Counted from the stretch's first letter, positions 35,233 to 45,470 are shown. The stretch: DNA of 64,000 bases from Nitrososphaerota archaeon (GCA_038874475.1 JAVZCJ010000002.1:262964-326963), one strand, 5' to 3'. Notes: a model not told the origin generated them from the sequence alone. A program made the numbers and translations.

Positions 35233-36709
35233 ATATCTCCACCTCTATTTTTCTCTTTATTTTTTCCCATTCTTTAATATTATTTATACATCCCGGATCA
35301 GGTGCTAAATAATCTTTAAAGTAAGCATAAGCTCTTGCTCTACAACCTCCACAAACATATTTATATTCGCATTCTCCACAATGGCCATAAAGTTTCTCTC
35401 TATTCCTTAAATCTAGGAAAACTTTATTTTTATTCCATATTTCTTCAAAATCATCCTTTCTTATATCTCCTACTTTTAATGGGAAGAATACGCATGGAGT
35501 AATAGATCCATCATAATCTAATGCGCAATAAAATCTTCCAGCACCACATCCACCAATGAATTCGCTTAAATTAATCAATTGTCCACTTAAATGAGGATTA
35601 TAGAAATGTGTAGGAATTATTACTTCCTTATTATTTATTTTTCCCCCTTCTATTTGAATTGCGACTCTTGCAAATTGAGGGGCGGTAGATAGTACTTGCA
35701 TTTTTCCTCCTTTTTTAAGCTTTTCCCAAAGCATTTTAAGTAATTCTTCTCTTTCTTCTGGGTCTAAGTCATTTTCAATAATATCTTCACCTCTACCAGT
35801 TGGAATAAAATTATACATCATCCACCAATCAACTCCTAATTTTTCACATAAATCTAATATTTCAGGGATTTCATTTAAATTATATTTTGTTACAGTTGTA
35901 GCAACTTCTGTAAAAATTCCCTCATTAATACAATTTTTAATTCCTTCAATTGTTTTTTCAAATATCCCATCAACTCCTCTAAAAGAATCATGAGTTTCAG
36001 CTTTTGCTCCATCTAAGCTTATTTGAACATAACCAATATTGCATTCTTTTAATTTTTTAGCAATATTTTTATTAATAATTGTTGCATTTGTTGCAACAGC
36101 AGTAAATATTCCTTTACTTGAAGCATAAGAAGCTACTTCAAAGAAATCTTTTCTTAATAATGGTTCCCCTCCAGAAAAAGCAATTATATTTACACCTGCT
36201 TTACTCATTTTATCAATAGCTTTTAAAGCTTCTTCAGTATTTAATTCAAGTGGGTGAGGAGTTAAAGCTGAAGCATAACAATGCTTACATTTTAAATTGC
36301 ACATTCTAGTAAAATTCCAAACAATTAAAAATGGAGCACCTGGAGTAAATGGTTTTGATACTCCAAATTTAGCAATACCATTTATAACATTAACTAATCC
36401 TTTTCTCCAATATACATCTTTAAATTTTTCTTTAAGTTTTTTTTCATTTAAACCAAAAGATTGCCCACCTTTTAAAACAGTCCATTTTACAATAGGAGTT
36501 ACTAAATATGAACAAAATATACAAGCATTATTTCTTTCCCCTGAGAAAAGTTCTAAAGCAATTTCTAATCTATTCTTCTCATCTTTTTTACATTCGTTGC
36601 AAAATCTTCTTAATAGAAAACGTATGAATTTTTTATCTATAGTTGCTTTTAAGAATTCTATTGTTTTAGATGTTATTTCGTTTGAAGAATTGGAAATAGG
36701 GGCATTCAT
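35225..36709 (-). CDS. Radical SAM protein with SPASM-type C-terminus
   Basis: 494 residues. The 4Fe-4S cluster motif C-x3-C-x2-C is at residues 137-144 (CNLKCKHC), followed by FSGGEPLL. The C-terminus carries extra Cys clusters (GGCGAGRFYC, C-x2-C-x5-C-x2-C in the CGECEYKYVCGGC segment), typical of SPASM auxiliary clusters. An N-terminal extension of about 120 residues has two C-x2-C pairs (C37/C40 and C63/C66). SPASM proteins modify peptides or proteins or make cofactors. The substrate is unknown and no precursor peptide gene is seen beside it. Confidence 0.85.
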   Translation of the reverse strand: MNAPISNSSNEITSKTIEFLKATIDKKFIRFLLRRFCNECKKDEKNRLEIALELFSGERNNACIFCSYLVTPIVKWTVLKGGQSFGLNEKKLKEKFKDVYWRKGLVNVINGIAKFGVSKPFTPGAPFLIVWNFTRMCNLKCKHCYASALTPHPLELNTEEALKAIDKMSKAGVNIIAFSGGEPLLRKDFFEVASYASSKGIFTAVATNATIINKNIAKKLKECNIGYVQISLDGAKAETHDSFRGVDGIFEKTIEGIKNCINEGIFTEVATTVTKYNLNEIPEILDLCEKLGVDWWMMYNFIPTGRGEDIIENDLDPEEREELLKMLWEKLKKGGKMQVLSTAPQFARVAIQIEGGKINNKEVIIPTHFYNPHLSGQLINLSEFIGGCGAGRFYCALDYDGSITPCVFFPLKVGDIRKDDFEEIWNKNKVFLDLRNREKLYGHCGECEYKYVCGGCRARAYAYFKDYLAPDPGCINNIKEWEKIKRKIEVEIYG

Positions 36710-36818
36710 TTTTATAAAATAGTAAATAAGGAAGCTTAAATATTTTTATTTCTAAAATATTTAGAAAATAAAATATTTCTAATTATATCTTAAGATTTTA
36801 TCCTTTCCTTATTTTTTA

Positions 36819-37469
36819 TTATGTAAGATATTTAAGGAACCATTCTTTAGCTAATTGCGATACTTCTTCAAGCTTTCCAGGTTCTTCAAAAAGATGTGAA
36901 GCACCTAGAATTATTTTAAGCTCTTTTTCTACTTTTAATTTCTCATAAGCTATTTTATTAAGCTCTATTACATATTCATCTAATTCTCCAACTATCAATA
37001 AAGTTGCTGCTTTTACTTTTGGAAGATGAACTAAAACAAGGTCTGGTCTACCTCCACGAGAAACAATAGCTTTAATATCTTCAATTTTTGTAGAAGCTTG
37101 AAGTGCAGCAGCTGCACCTGTTGATGCCCCAAAATAACCTATTTTTAGATTTCTTGTTTCATTATTAGATTTTACCCATTCAGTTACAGCGATCAATCTA
37201 TTTGCTAAAAGGTCTATATTAAAACGATTTTCATAAATTAAATCTTCTTCTTCTGTTAAAAGATCAAATAGGAGTGTAGCTAACCCTGCTTTTCTTAATT
37301 CTCTAGCAACAAAATTATTCCTTGGACTAAAACGACTACTTCCACTTCCATGAGCAAAAATAACTATGCCCTTAGTATTTTCTGGAATGCCTAAAATACC
37401 ATCAAGATTAATAGAATCTATTTGAATTTTTACTTCTTCTTCCTTTTTATTTATAAAAAATTTTTTCAT
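36819..37469 (-). CDS. Alpha/beta hydrolase, dienelactone hydrolase-like
   Basis: About 216 residues. FAHGSGSS (oxyanion loop) near residue 40, GYFGASTGAAAAL with the nucleophile Ser, GELDEYV with the Asp and GASHLFEEPG with the His complete the triad. ATG 37469 is chosen over an adjacent TTG. Substrate unknown. Confidence 0.85.
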   Translation of the reverse strand: MKKFFINKKEEEVKIQIDSINLDGILGIPENTKGIVIFAHGSGSSRFSPRNNFVARELRKAGLATLLFDLLTEEEDLIYENRFNIDLLANRLIAVTEWVKSNNETRNLKIGYFGASTGAAAALQASTKIEDIKAIVSRGGRPDLVLVHLPKVKAATLLIVGELDEYVIELNKIAYEKLKVEKELKIILGASHLFEEPGKLEEVSQLAKEWFLKYLT

Positions 37470-37587
37470 CAATATTTTATAATAAAAAGTTATTTTTAAA
37501 ATTTTCCTTTATGGATATAATATCAACAAATAGAAATATAGATAATATTTGGGCATCTCCCTTTTTAGCTTTTAGTTTTTTATGAGT

Positions 37588-38478
37588 TTATTCTAACGCT
37601 TGAAATCTTCTCCCTTTTATAACTAATTGATGAACTATTCTCTGATCTGCTATAGGCTCATCTGGTTTAGCAACAGCAATTACTTCAACATAATTTTCAA
37701 GTGGGCTATCTATAATTTTCTTGCCTAATGTTTCTTGAATTTGGAAAATCCCTGCACTATTATTCATATGTATTAATATCCGTACTGGCACGTCTTTCCC
37801 TTGTACGATTTCAACTTTTTCGATGCTTAAAGCTGAAACTGTATGAATATTTACATTTCCTTTATCAAACGCCATTCTACCACGTCCTTTTGTCATATCT
37901 GTTCCATCTGCAATTCCAACTAAACATGCCTCTTCAGTTAAGTCACGTACATCAAATTCATGAGAATAAATGCAGTTTAATATATGCCCACGAATTTCAT
38001 ACATTATTTCTTCCTCTTCATAAATTTTTGGCAATAATCTATTTAATAATGGAATAGCAAGATACACACCAGATATATGATGATTTTCACGATGAACCTG
38101 GTTACCAATATCATGAAGTAAAGCTGCAGTAAGAACTATTAAATGAGCATCATCTTCATCTCCAGCTCTTTCCTTAATCACGCTTGTTAAGATTCCATTA
38201 TTAAGAAGGAGCTTAAGCATCTTTAATGCATTTGCTGCTACAATTTTTGCATGTACTTCACCATGGTCGTTATACTTTAATTTTACAACAGCAATATAAT
38301 TTGCCATGTCCCAATCTGCATTTACCTCAGGATCGTCTTTTAATAAGTCCCACATTTTTCTTGCTTTTGGTTGGTTTGCTACTAATTCTGTAATTGCTCT
38401 TTCTGCTTCTTCCATCATTGTTATATAAGATGTAGGGAGCTCTAATTCAAATCCTTTTCCAGTCGCAACTTTTGACAA
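37588..38478 (-). CDS. HD-domain metal-dependent phosphohydrolase
   Basis: 296 residues with H-A-K, then LLHDIGNQVHRENHH near residue 125, the HD motif with additional His ligands, and SHEFD further on. The size and C-terminal half resemble archaeal COG3294-type proteins. It hydrolyses a phosphate ester or nucleotide; the substrate is unknown. Codon use looks somewhat richer in G+C than neighbours. It appears to start at TTG 38478. Confidence 0.83.
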   Translation of the reverse strand: MSKVATGKGFELELPTSYITMMEEAERAITELVANQPKARKMWDLLKDDPEVNADWDMANYIAVVKLKYNDHGEVHAKIVAANALKMLKLLLNNGILTSVIKERAGDEDDAHLIVLTAALLHDIGNQVHRENHHISGVYLAIPLLNRLLPKIYEEEEIMYEIRGHILNCIYSHEFDVRDLTEEACLVGIADGTDMTKGRGRMAFDKGNVNIHTVSALSIEKVEIVQGKDVPVRILIHMNNSAGIFQIQETLGKKIIDSPLENYVEVIAVAKPDEPIADQRIVHQLVIKGRRFQALE

Positions 38479-38634
38479 ACCTCATCAAAAACATATTGAA
38501 ATCCAATATTTATAAACTTTATTAAATTTTCAATATTTGTAGAATACCAGGATAAATTGGTTAAAAGCTATACTAAAATATAAGTTTAAAAATATGATGA
38601 AAAAATTATATGCATAATAAATTAGGTGAGATAT

Positions 38635-39375
38635 ATGCAATCATTATCGAAATTAGAATTAGAAAGATATGATAGACAAATTAGGATGCCATTTATTGGT
38701 ATTAATGGACAAGAAAAAATTAAATCTTCTAAAATAGTAATTGCTGGAATAGGTGGATTAGGATGCGCTTCAGCAACTTATTTAGCTGCTGCTGGAATAG
38801 GAGAATTAATTTTAATAGATAAAGAAAAAGTAGAATTAAGTAATTTAAATAGACAAATTTTACATTGGACAAAAGATATAGGAAAATATAAAGTCGAATC
38901 TGCTAAAGAAAAATTAATTAAATTAAATCCTGAGATAAAAATTATAGCTATTAAAAAGGAAATAAATGAAGAAAATGTAAAAGAATTAATTAATGGAGCA
39001 AATATTGTTATAGATGGACAAGATAATTTTAAAACAAGATTTATAATAAATAAAGCTTGTGTAGAATTAAGAATACCATTTGTTTATGCAGCTGTTCAAG
39101 GATTAGAAGGGAGATTGATGACCATTATTCCAGGTAAAGGTCCTTGTTTAAGATGTTTAATTCCAATCGACCCACCTGAGGTAGCTACATTTCCAGTTTT
39201 AGGAGCAATACCTGCACTAATCGCTATGATACAAGTAATAGAAGCAATTAAAATAATTTTAGGAATAGGAGAAAAATATATTGGAAAATTATTAATATTT
39301 GATGGAGAAAGAAATGTTTTTAATCATGTAGAAATTAAAAGAAACCCAAATTGTCCAGTATGTAAAGATGTATAA
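38635..39375 (+). CDS. ThiF/MoeB/HesA-family adenylyltransferase (E1-like)
   Basis: 246 residues: RYDRQIRMP, GIGGLGCASATYLAAAG nucleotide loop, LSNLNRQILH, D-G-QDNF-x-TR, zinc Cys pairs (CLRC and CPVC). It adenylates the C-terminus of a ubiquitin-like sulfur carrier for molybdopterin or thiamin synthesis or tRNA thiolation. The catalytic Cys position of MoeB is not obvious. ATG 38635 is preferred to GTG 38626, which lies in the GGTGAG ribosome binding site. Confidence 0.87.
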   Translation: MQSLSKLELERYDRQIRMPFIGINGQEKIKSSKIVIAGIGGLGCASATYLAAAGIGELILIDKEKVELSNLNRQILHWTKDIGKYKVESAKEKLIKLNPEIKIIAIKKEINEENVKELINGANIVIDGQDNFKTRFIINKACVELRIPFVYAAVQGLEGRLMTIIPGKGPCLRCLIPIDPPEVATFPVLGAIPALIAMIQVIEAIKIILGIGEKYIGKLLIFDGERNVFNHVEIKRNPNCPVCKDV

Positions 39376-39413
39376 TAAAAGTATTTAAATGAGTTATTAA
39401 TAAATTGAAAAGA

Positions 39414-40157
39414 ATGGAAGAAAAAATATTTGCTATAGAAGTAAAAGAACTTATTAAAAAATTTGGAGATTTTATCGCATTAAAATATATTTCATTTAAT
39501 GTTACCCCTGGAGAAATTTTTGGATTAATAGGTCCAAATGGAGCTGGAAAAACAACCACTTTAAGAATACTTGCTACTCTCCTTTTACCAACAGATGGAA
39601 TTGTTAAAATTTTTAATTATGATATTATTTCTGAATCGGATAAAGTAAGGAAAATACTATCTTATTTAGCTGAAGATGCTGGAGCATATAGGAATCTTAG
39701 TGGTTATGAATATTTAAAAATAGTTGGTAAAATATATTTTTCATCTAAAAAAGATTTAGAAGAAGCTATTGAAGAAGCAATTAAAATTTCTGGTTTAGGA
39801 AGTAAAATAAATGAAAAAGTGAAAATTTATAGTAAAGGTATGAAAAGAAGACTTCAAGTAGCTAGAACATTCATGGTAAAACCTAAATTAGCTATTTTAG
39901 ATGAACCTACCGCTGGATTGGATGTTATTCATGCACAATATATTAGACAAATAATAAAAGATTATGCTGAAAAAATGGGAGTTACAATTATTTTATCAAG
40001 TCACAATATGCTTGAAGTAGAAAATCTATGTTCTAGAATAGCATTAATTCATAGTGGAGAAATTGTCACTATTGGCAATCCAAAAGAACTTAAAGAAAAA
40101 TTTAATGCATCAAATTTAGAAGAAGTATTTGTTAAGGTGGCAAAAATTGAAGAGTAA
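39414..40157 (+). CDS. ABC-2 type exporter ATP-binding protein
   Basis: About 247 residues: Walker A GPNGAGKTTT near residue 38, signature YSKGMKRRL (SKGMK instead of SGGQ, usual in this exporter group), Walker B LAILDEPTAGLD, and the switch His in SSHNMLEVE. It powers the permease whose start overlaps it. TTG 39405 is an alternative start. Confidence 0.9.
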   Translation: MEEKIFAIEVKELIKKFGDFIALKYISFNVTPGEIFGLIGPNGAGKTTTLRILATLLLPTDGIVKIFNYDIISESDKVRKILSYLAEDAGAYRNLSGYEYLKIVGKIYFSSKKDLEEAIEEAIKISGLGSKINEKVKIYSKGMKRRLQVARTFMVKPKLAILDEPTAGLDVIHAQYIRQIIKDYAEKMGVTIILSSHNMLEVENLCSRIALIHSGEIVTIGNPKELKEKFNASNLEEVFVKVAKIEE

Positions 40158-41472
40158 ATTAACCCCACTTATTGAAAAAGAAATCAAAGATTTGCTTAGA
40201 GACCCAAGAATATATATAGGTTTAATTGTTCCAATATTCATACTTCCATTAATGGGATCTATATTTTCCATTTCAACAGAACAAACAATTCAACTAATGA
40301 AGGAGGGGATCCCAATTGCTTTAATAAATTATGATGAAACCAATTGGAGTTTAGATTTAATGAATTTCTTATCAAATTCTGGTTTTAATATTACATACAT
40401 AGATTTTAATAAATATGATAAAATGGAATTTTTATTAAAAGATATTGAAAAAACAAATATTCAAGCTTTAATAATAATTCCTAAAAATTTTGGAGAAAAT
40501 ATCACTAAATTTAATAAAGCAAATATAGAAACATATTACTTTATTAGGAGTAGTGGAATAAGCGAAACGAGTATTTTATCGATGATAAATAGCATATTAA
40601 AAAAATATTCTGATATATTAAGTTTAAGATTAATTTCTGATGTTGCTTCAGATAAAAAACCTGAAAACTTAAAGGATCCGCTTAAGATTGATAGTTTAAG
40701 TATTGTAGGAGGAAAGGTTCTTAATGTACCACCTGAAACATTAATTGGACAAATTATGATGCAAACTATGATAATTCCATTAACTCTTTTTATTTTAACA
40801 ATAGTTGTTGCTCAAACTGCTGCTACAGCAACTGCTGTTGAAAATGAAGAAAGGACACTTGAAACGTTATTAACTTTTCCAGTTAGTAGATATGAAATTC
40901 TTTTAGCAAAATTAATAGGTTCAGCTTTAATAGCACTTATTGGAGCAATATTATATTTAGTTGGCTATTATATTTATTTAGAAAAAATGTTAACAATTTT
41001 TGAGGGAGCAACAATAGAAGGGAGTATTACTTTATTATCGTTTCTCCCTCCTCCTTCGATTGAAGCATACGTTATACTAGGAATAAATGTTTTACTTGCA
41101 ATATTTTTTACGACTTCTTTAGGAGTAGTTATAGGAGCATTAAGTAGTGATGTAAGAATTTCAAATTCTCTTTTAGGTATAATAATCATACCTGTAATGA
41201 TTCCAGCATTTCTAATAATGTATGGAGGAGAGATAGGAAGTTTACCGCTAATAATTCAAATAATAGTATATGCTCTTCCAACATCTTATCCATTAATTTC
41301 TACTAAAAAAATATTTTTAGGATCAATACCTATAGAATCAATATATGGAATACCTTATTCAATTATTCTTACATTAATTGTAATTTATTTAACAGGAAAA
41401 ATATTAAGCCCTGAGAAATTATTAACTTTACAATATAAAGTTAAAGCATGGAGAATAAAAAGAAAAAGTTAA
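40147..41472 (+). CDS. ABC-2 type exporter permease
   Basis: About 441 residues: an N-terminal span, a large external domain to about residue 205, then five spans including the EDERTLETLL-like conserved coupling segment (ENEERTLETLLTFPVSR). This is the NatB/YhfK-like architecture. TTG 40147 with GGTGG 6 bases upstream is the probable start; the frame extends to TTG 40129. The exported substrate is unknown. Confidence 0.87.
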   Translation: MKSKLTPLIEKEIKDLLRDPRIYIGLIVPIFILPLMGSIFSISTEQTIQLMKEGIPIALINYDETNWSLDLMNFLSNSGFNITYIDFNKYDKMEFLLKDIEKTNIQALIIIPKNFGENITKFNKANIETYYFIRSSGISETSILSMINSILKKYSDILSLRLISDVASDKKPENLKDPLKIDSLSIVGGKVLNVPPETLIGQIMMQTMIIPLTLFILTIVVAQTAATATAVENEERTLETLLTFPVSRYEILLAKLIGSALIALIGAILYLVGYYIYLEKMLTIFEGATIEGSITLLSFLPPPSIEAYVILGINVLLAIFFTTSLGVVIGALSSDVRISNSLLGIIIIPVMIPAFLIMYGGEIGSLPLIIQIIVYALPTSYPLISTKKIFLGSIPIESIYGIPYSIILTLIVIYLTGKILSPEKLLTLQYKVKAWRIKRKS

Positions 41473-41561
41473 TATAGAAATTTTTTATTTTTAATCGATT
41501 TTTATAACCTTAAAATTAAAATTCTTTATAATTTATGGAAAAATATAATCGTTCAAAAAAT

Positions 41562-41576
41562 AGAACAAAACGTTCT
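41562..41576. promoter_or_regulatory. Palindrome upstream of the beta-propeller gene
   Basis: AGAAC and GTTCT flank five bases, with a further GTTC half-site at 41551-41554. The location, 40-65 bases before the ATG at 41616, fits an operator. Unproven. Confidence 0.35.
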
Positions 41577-41615
41577 AAAGCATAGCATTAAGTAATTTTT
41601 TAATATTATATTTTA

Positions 41616-43526
41616 ATGAGAAAAATGATGAAGAAATTTTTACTTATTTTAATGATAGCTTTAATATTAACATCGTTTGTTGCAACTATTTCATTATATC
41701 AAAAATATAATGAAGAAATGGAAAAGAATTTTATTAATCTAAAAAGATTTTCTTCTTATGAAGAATTAAAGAATTTCATAAATGAGAATATGAAAATTGC
41801 AAATTCAAAAAGATATGATTTTATAGATTTTCTTCTTCCTTTAGCTACAGTTACTAGAGAATCCTTTGCTAAAGGTGTTCCTGAAATAACTTCTCAATTA
41901 TCTAATGATTATTCAAAAACAAATGTTCAAGTTGAAGGAATAGATGAAGCAGATATTGTTAAAACAGATGGTAAATATATTTACATTGTTTCAAGAGGAA
42001 AAATTTTTATAATTATGGCATATCCTCCAGAAAATGCTGAAATACTTTCTCAAATAAAATTAAATGGAACTATAGCTGGATTATTTATAAATAAAGATAA
42101 AATGGTTATTTTTGAAAATATTAGAGAAAATAGATATTTTGAAATATATGAAAAGAACATTAAATATGGGACATCTATTAAAATTTATGACATTTCAAAT
42201 AGAAAGAATCCCCTTTTAGAAAGAGAAATTTCATTTGAAGGATGGTATTTTGATTCAAGAATGATAGAAGATTATGTTTATGTTGTTTTAAATAGTTATG
42301 CAATAACTTATGAAAATAAAGAAGTTAACCTTCCTTCAATATGCATTGATAATAATTTGGAAAATATTAAAGCTGAAGAGATATACTATGCAGATGCCCC
42401 TAGTCCATTTTATATGTTCACTACTATTATTAGTATAAATATTCAAGATACTAAGCAAAAACCAATTTATGAAACTTTCTTAACTGGAGTAACTACATGC
42501 ATGTATGTTTCTCAAGAAAATATTTATATAGCAATTCCTACGATTACTCCAATACGCATTTTAAATATTCCTAATGAAGAAGAAAGTACACTTATTTATA
42601 GAATTCGTATAGAAAAAGGGAAAATAAAATGTGAAGCAAGTGGAAAAGTTCCAGGTAAACCACTTAATCAATTTTCCATGGATGAATATAATGGATACTT
42701 TAGAATTGCAACAACAACTGGACATATTGCAAGGACTTTTGAAGAAGCAACATCTAAAAATCATGTATATATTTTGAATATGAAATTAAATATTACTGGC
42801 AAATTAGAAAATCTTGCTCCAGGAGAAAGAATATATTCAGCAAGATTTATGGGGAATAGATGCTATCTTGTAACATTTAAGAAAGTTGATCCATTATTTG
42901 TTATAGATTTAAAAGATCCAAATGTGCCAAAAGTTCTTGGGAAATTAAAAATACCAGGTTATTCTGATTATCTTCATCCATATGATGAAAATCATTTAAT
43001 AGGAATAGGGAAAGAAACAGTAGAAGCTGAAGAAGGAGATTTTGCATGGTATCAAGGCGTTAAAATATCATTATTTGATGTTAGTGATGTTTCTAAGCCA
43101 AAAGAAATAGCTAAATATGAAATAGGAGATCGTGGAACAGATTCTCCAGTCTTAAGAGATCATAAAGCACTTTTATTTGATAAATCAAGGAAACTTTTCG
43201 TATTACCAGTCTTAATTGCAAAAATAGATAGAGAAAAATATCCTAATGGAGTGTCACCAAATGCTTATGGAGAATATGTTTGGCAAGGAGCATGTGTTTT
43301 TAACATATCTCCAGAAGAAGGAATTGTACTTAAAGGAGGAATCACTCATTTAGATAACAATATTGATTTAGAAAAAAGCGGTTATTATTTCGATTCTCCA
43401 TATTCTGTAAGGAGAGCACTTTATATTAATAATATTCTTTATACAATCTCTGATGGAAAAATTAAAATGAACAGTATTGAAAGTTTACAAGAAATAAATC
43501 AATTAAATATACCTTTTGGAGAATAA
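41616..43526 (+). CDS. Secreted beta-propeller domain protein
   Basis: 636 residues: signal peptide or anchor at residues about 6-26, then the NVQVEGIDEADIVKTDGKYIY segment that opens beta-propeller domain proteins of the PF09826 type, followed by repeated blades (SVFDVSD-like units: IYDISNR, LFDVSDVS) to the C-terminus. Extracellular; biochemical role unknown. It is transcribed alone. Confidence 0.85.
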   Translation: MRKMMKKFLLILMIALILTSFVATISLYQKYNEEMEKNFINLKRFSSYEELKNFINENMKIANSKRYDFIDFLLPLATVTRESFAKGVPEITSQLSNDYSKTNVQVEGIDEADIVKTDGKYIYIVSRGKIFIIMAYPPENAEILSQIKLNGTIAGLFINKDKMVIFENIRENRYFEIYEKNIKYGTSIKIYDISNRKNPLLEREISFEGWYFDSRMIEDYVYVVLNSYAITYENKEVNLPSICIDNNLENIKAEEIYYADAPSPFYMFTTIISINIQDTKQKPIYETFLTGVTTCMYVSQENIYIAIPTITPIRILNIPNEEESTLIYRIRIEKGKIKCEASGKVPGKPLNQFSMDEYNGYFRIATTTGHIARTFEEATSKNHVYILNMKLNITGKLENLAPGERIYSARFMGNRCYLVTFKKVDPLFVIDLKDPNVPKVLGKLKIPGYSDYLHPYDENHLIGIGKETVEAEEGDFAWYQGVKISLFDVSDVSKPKEIAKYEIGDRGTDSPVLRDHKALLFDKSRKLFVLPVLIAKIDREKYPNGVSPNAYGEYVWQGACVFNISPEEGIVLKGGITHLDNNIDLEKSGYYFDSPYSVRRALYINNILYTISDGKIKMNSIESLQEINQLNIPFGE

Positions 43527-43565
43527 ACAATATCTTAAATAATTAAAAAATGGAGACAAAACTAA

Positions 43566-43904
43566 TTAGCACGTTAAATGCAAAGCAGCACAAACTTTTT
43601 TAGATTTATATAATTCATTATATTTTTTACAAGCTTCACTTGTTTTTGCTATTATCACTTCAATTCCGTTTGATTTAATATATTCTGTTACTTCTTTAGG
43701 AACTGCCATTATACCCATGTATCCAGTTCCTATTATAAGTACTTCAGGTTTTTCATTTATAATTTCTTCAATATCTTCTATTGATAATTTATGACCTTCT
43801 TTACGCCACCAATTATCATTTATTTTATTTGGGTATAAAATCAAGTCTTTATTATACTTTTTACCATTAATAATTATTCTTCCAAATTCATAATGTTCGA
43901 TCAT
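43566..43904 (-). CDS. Mth938-like domain protein
   Basis: 112 residues. FG-x-I-x-INGK near the start, NWWRKEGHKL and the LIIGTGYMGIMAV segment match the Mth938-like (DUF498) fold. The family is widespread in archaea and related to a mitochondrial complex I assembly factor. Function unknown. Confidence 0.83.
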   Translation of the reverse strand: MIEHYEFGRIIINGKKYNKDLILYPNKINDNWWRKEGHKLSIEDIEEIINEKPEVLIIGTGYMGIMAVPKEVTEYIKSNGIEVIIAKTSEACKKYNELYKSKKVCAALHLTC

Positions 43905-44092
43905 TTCATTATTATAATTATTTAAGTTTAATATTAAGTTTATTTTTAAAAGAAGAAGGTAAATCGAATAAAAACAATAGTAATATTAAAGCTAATTATC
44001 TATCTCGTTATCTTTTAAATAATTTTTTAATCTTTTTTAAAAAAACTTTATAAGTATTGTAGAATATATCATTAATTAAAAAATATACAAGG

Positions 44093-44491
44093 ATGAATAA
44101 TCTTATGTCATTCGAAGAAGCTGAAATTTTAAAAGAAAGAGCTGAAGCTTTTTTAAGAAATGCAAAAAGGCTTATTGATGAAAAAGTATGGGACCTTGCA
44201 GCTTTTAATCTTGAGCAATATTGTCAACTTTTACTTAAGTATAAACTTTTATTAAAAACAGGCGCATATCCACGTACGCATTCCATAATAAGATTACTTC
44301 AAGAATTAAGTAAACTAGAACCAAAACTTAATGAATTATTAAATAATGAAACTAATGTTATTTTTCTAACAAAAATTGAAGATGCGTACATTGGTTCTAG
44401 GTATCTTCCACGAAAATATGAAGAAAAAGAAGTTATAGCTATTTTAAAATTTATTGAAGAAGTGTTTAAAGTATATGTTGCAAGGATTTGA
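44093..44491 (+). CDS. HEPN-domain protein (HEPN-MNT module)
   Basis: 132 residues, helical: F-L-RNAKRLIDE, WDLAAFNLEQYCQLLLKY and a late IGSRYLPR-x-Y, typical HEPN features. The R-x4-6-H motif of RNase HEPN toxins may be represented around the R-T-HS segment. It overlaps the nucleotidyltransferase gene directly downstream. ATG 44105 is an alternative start. Confidence 0.8.
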   Translation: MNNLMSFEEAEILKERAEAFLRNAKRLIDEKVWDLAAFNLEQYCQLLLKYKLLLKTGAYPRTHSIIRLLQELSKLEPKLNELLNNETNVIFLTKIEDAYIGSRYLPRKYEEKEVIAILKFIEEVFKVYVARI

Positions 44492-44813
44492 TTTGTATAT
44501 TGAAACAAGTAAAGAAAATGCTAAATATATTAGAAAATATAAAGAAATAGGGAAAAAAATAAAGGATTTTGTTCTATCAAAACATCCAGAGTCTAGAGTA
44601 TATATATTTGGTTCTATAATTGAGGGAAAAGCTACTTTAGCAAGTGATATAGATATATTAATAGTAATCGATAAAATTTCAATAGAAGAAAAATATAAAC
44701 TCAAAGCAATGATATATATGATGATAAAAGCTCCAATTGAACTTCATATAATATCTGAAGAAGAATTTACTAAATGGTATAAACGATTTATTACAAAAAT
44801 AGAAGAAATTTAA
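44475..44813 (+). CDS. Minimal nucleotidyltransferase (MNT), partner of HEPN protein
   Basis: About 112 residues with IFGSIIEGKATLASDIDILIV, the G-S...D-x-D motif of MNT. In known modules MNT neutralises the HEPN toxin by nucleotidylation. Starts at TTG 44454, ATG 44475 or TTG 44493 are possible; the last has AAGGA 6 bases upstream. Confidence 0.78.
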   Translation: MLQGFDLYIETSKENAKYIRKYKEIGKKIKDFVLSKHPESRVYIFGSIIEGKATLASDIDILIVIDKISIEEKYKLKAMIYMMIKAPIELHIISEEEFTKWYKRFITKIEEI

Positions 44814-44825
44814 TATCGACTAAAG

Positions 44826-45470
44826 TTATAATAATGAATGAAGTAAATCATTTAGACTATGAATAACATATTTTCCATTTTTCTCATGATTTCTATCTAA
44901 ATAAAATGCATTTATACCAATTTGAATAGGTATGAAATAGTCAACTTCTTCATCGTCACCTATATGAATCATTTCAAATGGTTTAATATTCAATTTTTCA
45001 CAGATCAATTTATAAAATTCAATATTTTTTCTTGGAATATTAAAATCTGAAACACATGAAAAAATATGCTTAAAATATTTTTTACTAAGCATTTCTAATT
45101 CTATTTCTATGAATTCTTTTGCAGCATTAGAAGAAATTATTAAAGTGTATTTTTTTGAAGCAAATTCTAAAAAATTTAAAGCATCTTGATAGTATTCAAT
45201 TCTATTACTAATTTTTCTAAGCAACCTTCTTGAATCTACTTCAAGATTAAAATAATTTAACCAATAATTTGGTAAATACCATCTAATATCTTCTTTTCCT
45301 ATTTTATCATATTCATTAAAAACATATTCTTTAGCTTTTTTCAATTCAATTCCATTCTTAATGGAATATAATTTAGGAATTAATTCAAGCCAAAAATAAT
45401 CTACAAAATCCTTTTTAACTAGAGTCCCATCTAGATCGAACGAAATAATTTTAATGTTTTTCAATTCCAT
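44826..45470 (-). CDS. HAD-superfamily phosphatase
   Basis: 214 residues: motif I SFDLDGTLV near residue 12, motif II LIISSNA near 110, motif III/IV IHIGDDEEVDYF near 170. A small-metabolite phosphatase of unknown substrate. Convergent with the MNT gene. Confidence 0.85.
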   Translation of the reverse strand: MELKNIKIISFDLDGTLVKKDFVDYFWLELIPKLYSIKNGIELKKAKEYVFNEYDKIGKEDIRWYLPNYWLNYFNLEVDSRRLLRKISNRIEYYQDALNFLEFASKKYTLIISSNAAKEFIEIELEMLSKKYFKHIFSCVSDFNIPRKNIEFYKLICEKLNIKPFEMIHIGDDEEVDYFIPIQIGINAFYLDRNHEKNGKYVIHSLNDLLHSLL

